From the NCBI GenBank assembly GCA_964404445.1, contig CAYOJW010000007.1, positions 1 through 64,000 on the forward strand: a stretch of 64,000 nt of DNA, given 5' to 3'. Below the pieces are notes generated by a model. It made no database searches. It saw only the letters and a list, made by a program, of their open reading frames with translations, and was not told the DNA's origin. The stretch comes from UBA2336 sp964404445. GTDB taxonomy: Bacteria; Bacteroidota; Bacteroidia; Cytophagales; Cyclobacteriaceae. Below, piece after piece: positions 60,192 to 64,000 of the stretch. Numbering within the stretch: position 1 is the first letter of the stretch; every line of letters starts with the position of its first letter. The position numbers and the translations under genes were made by a program.

Positions 60192-61553
60192 ATGTACGAT
60201 AAAGACCCCGTTAAGATATTTGTTGTTGAAGATGATCAGGCTTATACGAAGTTTCTCAAGTATGTGCTGGGGTTAAACCCCGATTTTGAGGTAGAATTTT
60301 TCACTACCGGTAAAGAATGTGTCGATAATTTACACAAAAACCCCTCAGTTATTACATTGGATTACTCCCTACCCGACATGGCCGGGCAACAGGTATTGGA
60401 GCAAATCAAAAATTACGACCCGAATATTAACGTAATCATCGTATCGGCTCAGGAAAAAATAGGCACGGCCGTTGAACTACTCAAAGCCGGGGCGTACGAT
60501 TATATCACCAAAGACCAGGAAACAAAAGACAGGCTGTTAAACTCCATTAACAACGCCCGCAACAAGCATTCGCTGATCAAAGAGATCGACCACCTCAAGC
60601 GCGAGATTTCCGAGAAATACGAGTTTGAGAAAAGCATTGTGGGCAACAGCGTGGCCATTAAAAAGACATTTGCCCTGCTCGAAAAAGCTGTTAAAAGCAC
60701 TATCTCGGTTTCCATAACGGGCGAAACAGGAACCGGTAAAGAACTGATTTCCAAATCGATACACTACAACTCCAAACGTAAAAATAAACCTTTTGTTGCG
60801 GTGAATATTGCCGCAATCCCTACCGAACTTATCGAAAGCGAATTGTTTGGCCATGAAAAGGGCGCGTTTACCGGGGCTATGACCAGGCGTATCGGCAAAT
60901 TTGAAGAGGCCGATGGCGGTACTATTTTCTTAGATGAGATTGGCGAGATGGATCCGAACCTCCAGGCCAAACTGCTGCGCGTATTGCAGGAACGCGAGGT
61001 AACCCGTATTGGCAGCAATCAGGTTATAAAGCTCGATGTTCGCATCATTACCGCCACACACCGCGATCTTGCCGAAGAAGTAAAGACGGGCAGGTTTCGT
61101 GAGGACTTGTATTACCGGTTGCTGGGCTTACCCGTACACCTCCCTCCGTTGCGCGAACGCGGCAGCGATATTTTACTCATTGCCAAACATTTTTTGGATC
61201 AATTCTCAAAAGAGAACCAACTCCCTAAATTCAGGATCAGCGAAGATGCCCAGAAGAAACTGCTGGCCTACCCGTTTCCCGGTAACATCCGCGAACTAAA
61301 ATCGGTTATTGACCTGGCCGCTGTTATGGCCGATGGCAACGAAATCCGTGAACAGGACATCACCTTTAACAGTACCATCCGTGCCGAATCGTTGCTGTAC
61401 CAGGAAATGACCATGCAGGAATATATGTACCGCATTATCCGGCAGTTTCTGAACCGGTACGATAATAATGTACTGGAGGTAGCCAGGCGGTTAGACATCG
61501 GCAAATCATCGTTATACCGTTACCTGAAAGAAATGGACGAAGCCGGTATATGA
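60192..61553 (+). CDS. sigma-54-dependent response regulator
   Basis: NtrC-type activator of 453 residues. Receiver with Asp57 in TLDYSLP and Lys in ITKDQ; AAA+ domain (about 147-375) with Walker A GETGTGKE, the sigma-54 contact loop GAFTGA and DEIGEMDP; C-terminal Fis-type helix-turn-helix (NNVLEVARRLDIGKSSLYRYL). It remodels RNA polymerase carrying RpoN. The stop overlaps the kinase start (ATGA), a four-base overlap. Targets unknown. Confidence 0.95.
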   Translation: MYDKDPVKIFVVEDDQAYTKFLKYVLGLNPDFEVEFFTTGKECVDNLHKNPSVITLDYSLPDMAGQQVLEQIKNYDPNINVIIVSAQEKIGTAVELLKAGAYDYITKDQETKDRLLNSINNARNKHSLIKEIDHLKREISEKYEFEKSIVGNSVAIKKTFALLEKAVKSTISVSITGETGTGKELISKSIHYNSKRKNKPFVAVNIAAIPTELIESELFGHEKGAFTGAMTRRIGKFEEADGGTIFLDEIGEMDPNLQAKLLRVLQEREVTRIGSNQVIKLDVRIITATHRDLAEEVKTGRFREDLYYRLLGLPVHLPPLRERGSDILLIAKHFLDQFSKENQLPKFRISEDAQKKLLAYPFPGNIRELKSVIDLAAVMADGNEIREQDITFNSTIRAESLLYQEMTMQEYMYRIIRQFLNRYDNNVLEVARRLDIGKSSLYRYLKEMDEAGI

Positions 61554-63454
61554 AGCGATTAGAATCGTATGTAAGAAAGGGAGCCTTTTATAAAGCTGTT
61601 GTTGAAGACGGCTCCGATATTATTTTCATTGTAAACTCCGATGGCAAAATACTTTATCACAACGCTTCCGTACGTGAAACACTCGGCTACCGGGCGAAAA
61701 GTTTAATCGGTAAAAACTTCTTCGATTACATTTTACCATCTTCGCTCGAAGAATTTAAACAGAATTTCAGGCACACGCAAAGGCGCAAGTACACCGAGAA
61801 AATCGAGTTTCAGTTTTTGTGTAAAGACAAGAGTTATCGCTTCTTAGAGTTTAACGCCATTAACCTGAAAAGTAAAGAAGGTTTGCCCGGCCTGATTCTC
61901 GACTGCCGTGATATAACCCAACGGAAAAAAGATGCCGTAGAAATGGTGCGGCTACAAAAAGCCAAAGAACAGTTTCTGGCGAACATGAGCCACGAAATAC
62001 GCACACCCATTAACGGTATTGCCGGTATTGCCGGATTGCTGAGTTCCAATCAAAACCCCGAAGAACACGAAACGTATCTCAATGCTATCCGGCACTCTTC
62101 CGAAAACCTCAAGGTTATTATCAACGATATTCTTGACCTGGCCGCTATCGAATCGGGCAAGCTCAAGTTCGAGAAGATAGCCTTTAATTTAAAAGACCTG
62201 CTCCCCTCCCTCGTATCAACATTCACCTATCAGGCACGCGAGAAAAACGTAACGCTGCATTATACCATTGACGAAAACCTGAACCGCATTTTGATGGGCG
62301 ATCCGGTGCGCCTTAACCAAATTCTCATCAACCTGATCAGCAACGCGGTAAAGTTTACCCATGCAGGCTCCATCACCATTACCTGCGAATTAGAAAAAGA
62401 GAAAAAGAACATGGTTCATGTGCGCATCGCTGTTAAAGATACAGGCGTGGGCATACCGCACGAAAAACTCAATACCATTTTTGAAATCTTTAGCCAGGCC
62501 GATGAAACCGTTACCAGGCGTTACGGTGGTACAGGTCTGGGGCTAACCATTGCACGGCAATTGGTAGAACTGCAAAACGGTACTATTGATGTACAAAGTC
62601 AGGAGTTAGTCGGGTCAACCTTTACCATTCGCATACCCTACGCTACCGGAAGCACAACCGTAGCGAAGCCCACACAACAAAAAAACAATACAACCGGTGC
62701 AACCATGCATAACGTACGGGTGCTGTTAGTCGAAGACAACGACATTAACCGGTTATATGCGAAAAGCATTTTGCAAACCTGGAAATGCCATACCGACATA
62801 GCCGAAAACGGATTAGTGGCTATTGAAAAGTTAAAGAACAATGCGTACGATGTTATCCTGATGGATGTACAAATGCCTGTAATGGACGGGTACGAAGCAT
62901 CCAAAACTATCCGCCTGATGCCGCAGCCCAAAGGCGCAACGCCTATTGTGGCGCTCACGGCCAATGCCACCAAAATGGATGTAGAAAAATGCTTAGCCGC
63001 AGGCATGAACGATTACCTCGCAAAGCCTTTTACACCCGAAGATTTATACGAAATGATGTTTGATAAACTCAAAATCAAGCCTTTATCAATCATACACATA
63101 CCCCGCCAAAAGCAATACGATCTAAATTACCTGCGCAACATTTCAGGGAACAATACAGAGTTTATCAGGGAAATGCTTCAAACATTTACACAATCGATCC
63201 CCACCTCATTGCAGGAAATAGAAGAAGCATTATTCAAAAAAGATTTCACCAAACTTGCCCGTGTCGTTCACCAGATCAAACCTTCCATGACACTGTTAGG
63301 CATCAATCACATGAAAGATGCTGCCGTTAAGATTGAGAATATCGCCAAAAGCGAAACACCTGCCGAGGCCGACTTAGCCGTTAAAACAAACAAATTTATC
63401 AACACATGCCGCGAGATCATTGACGACCTCGCGGATGAATTGAAAATGCTTTAG
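61550..63454 (+). CDS. hybrid histidine kinase (PAS-HK-REC-HPt)
   Basis: A 634-residue cytoplasmic kinase: PAS domain (20-125), HisKA with His148 in NMSHEIRTPING, HATPase with NAVKFTH, DTGVGIP and GGTGLGLT, receiver (about 386-505; Asp near 439 in LMDVQMP) and a C-terminal HPt domain with VVHQIKPS (His near 573). The phosphate should run His148 to its own Asp, to HPt, then to the sigma-54 regulator, a four-step relay. No membrane helix, so it senses a cytoplasmic signal through PAS. Convergent with the next gene, with a four-base 3' overlap. Confidence 0.94.
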   Translation: MKRLESYVRKGAFYKAVVEDGSDIIFIVNSDGKILYHNASVRETLGYRAKSLIGKNFFDYILPSSLEEFKQNFRHTQRRKYTEKIEFQFLCKDKSYRFLEFNAINLKSKEGLPGLILDCRDITQRKKDAVEMVRLQKAKEQFLANMSHEIRTPINGIAGIAGLLSSNQNPEEHETYLNAIRHSSENLKVIINDILDLAAIESGKLKFEKIAFNLKDLLPSLVSTFTYQAREKNVTLHYTIDENLNRILMGDPVRLNQILINLISNAVKFTHAGSITITCELEKEKKNMVHVRIAVKDTGVGIPHEKLNTIFEIFSQADETVTRRYGGTGLGLTIARQLVELQNGTIDVQSQELVGSTFTIRIPYATGSTTVAKPTQQKNNTTGATMHNVRVLLVEDNDINRLYAKSILQTWKCHTDIAENGLVAIEKLKNNAYDVILMDVQMPVMDGYEASKTIRLMPQPKGATPIVALTANATKMDVEKCLAAGMNDYLAKPFTPEDLYEMMFDKLKIKPLSIIHIPRQKQYDLNYLRNISGNNTEFIREMLQTFTQSIPTSLQEIEEALFKKDFTKLARVVHQIKPSMTLLGINHMKDAAVKIENIAKSETPAEADLAVKTNKFINTCREIIDDLADELKML

Positions 63455-64000
63455 CGTTTCATCACCACTATCTTCCGGTAAACCAACGGCTTGCCACCCT
63501 GCTGCCGGAAGGCAACAATATACATACCGTCTGCCAGGTTGGTGATGTCAACCTGTTGAGGTTGCGTTGTTAAGTCGCGGTTTACATTACCCGACAAAAC
63601 GGTAACGCCCCGCTGGTCAACAATGCTCCATTCGTATTGGCGTACAAGCGGCTCTGGCGCCCTGAAATTAACCTGGTGCGATGCCGGGTTCGGGTAAACA
63701 ACAATATCGTTCACCTGCGCCAGCACCGGGTCGTCACCCACGCTGGTAACAAGTTTGCCAGTACGCGGTACCGGAACTTTATAGATCAACGACTGGTGGA
63801 TGGTTCTTGGCGCGTTTGGTTCAGACCTGCGGTCTTGCACAAACACTGCGATGTACAAGTTATTTTGGTTGTTGCCTATTGGCACATTAATAACCGATTT
63901 AACAGCAATCCTTTCTGTATCATTCAGTGTCCACGGTTTGTTTACGGTGCGCCCTTCGGTACCCAGCAAAAACTTGCGCACCACATTGCGGTGAATGCCC
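63451..64000 (-). CDS. T9SS-sorted secreted protein, C-terminal part
   Basis: The open frame runs to the window edge, so only the last about 183 residues are seen; the true start is outside. The end is a type IX secretion sorting domain (VYPNPASHQVNFRAP, then MYIVAFRQQGGKPLVYRKIVVMKR). The visible upstream part (WTLNDTERIAVKSVINVPIGNNQNNLYIAVFVQDRR) resembles Omp28-like or beta-sandwich adhesin segments but is not enough to name. Surface or secreted location follows from the sorting domain. Confidence 0.85.
   Translation of the reverse strand, partial: GIHRNVVRKFLLGTEGRTVNKPWTLNDTERIAVKSVINVPIGNNQNNLYIAVFVQDRRSEPNAPRTIHQSLIYKVPVPRTGKLVTSVGDDPVLAQVNDIVVYPNPASHQVNFRAPEPLVRQYEWSIVDQRGVTVLSGNVNRDLTTQPQQVDITNLADGMYIVAFRQQGGKPLVYRKIVVMKR

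Noticed and set aside
1..64000. tRNA, rRNA or CRISPR array
   Set aside because: No cloverleaf arm pattern or regularly spaced repeats seen in any intergenic gap; computation with tRNAscan-SE would be decisive.

Overview
The window is a gene-dense chromosomal segment of a member of the phylum Bacteroidota, most like the Cytophagales/Cytophagia type. Evidence: a SusC/SusD pair with ECF sigma and FecR, a DUF4249 lipoprotein paired with a TonB-dependent receptor, LytTR response regulators, type IX secretion C-terminal sorting domains, FISUMP and LpxR-like proteins, and about a dozen promoters of the TAnnTTTG class, several with a TTTG/TTG-like box 18-20 bases upstream. I cannot name the genus. 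No rRNA, tRNA, CRISPR array, transposase or phage module is visible.

Layout. 1-9.6 kb: cyclophilin, fatty-acid desaturase, LpxL-like acyltransferase, ABC-F ATPase, a small membrane protein / orphan ABC ATPase / lone receiver set, a SET protein and a HelD-type helicase. 9.6-10.6 kb: a repeat-rich patch bounded by a 12-bp direct repeat, then an ORF with an apparent in-frame amber codon. 10.6-18.9 kb: DUF4249 protein, TonB-dependent receptor, LytS/LytT-type pair, then a TPR histidine kinase and a LytTR regulator. 19-23.7 kb: three uncharacterised envelope proteins among two degenerate copies of a small inverted-repeat element, then a family 2 glycosyltransferase. 23.7-32.5 kb: TPR protein, gyrA, rpe, a T9SS-exported subtilase, a lipoprotein and a TrpF-like protein without the catalytic Cys. 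32.6-36.2 kb: a possible operon of a small Cys/His protein, LpxR-like lipid A deacylase and trypsin-fold protease, a candidate small RNA, and a PIN toxin-antitoxin pair. 36.3-47.1 kb: sigma/FecR/SusC/SusD/M16 protease/FISUMP locus, probably for peptide or protein use. 47.3-60.1 kb: minus-strand housekeeping genes (glycosyltransferase, LpxH-like phosphoesterase, trmB, folC, TonB-like, SPOR protein, barrel protein plus giant TPR protein, holA, rhomboid, TerB-like). 60.2-64 kb: a sigma-54 activator overlapping a hybrid histidine kinase, then a T9SS-sorted protein cut by the window end.

Themes. Envelope and lipid functions recur (desaturase, two lipid A-type enzymes, LpxR, outer membrane receptors). 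Signalling is dense: five receiver-containing proteins and three histidine kinases. Four genes have TAnnTTTG (or one mismatch) exactly four bases before an ATG, suggesting leaderless mRNAs. The most novel-looking parts are the 32.6-35.5 kb operon with its candidate small RNA, the leaderless promoter class, the amber-interrupted ORF with the adjacent attC-like palindrome, and the TrpF pseudoenzyme.
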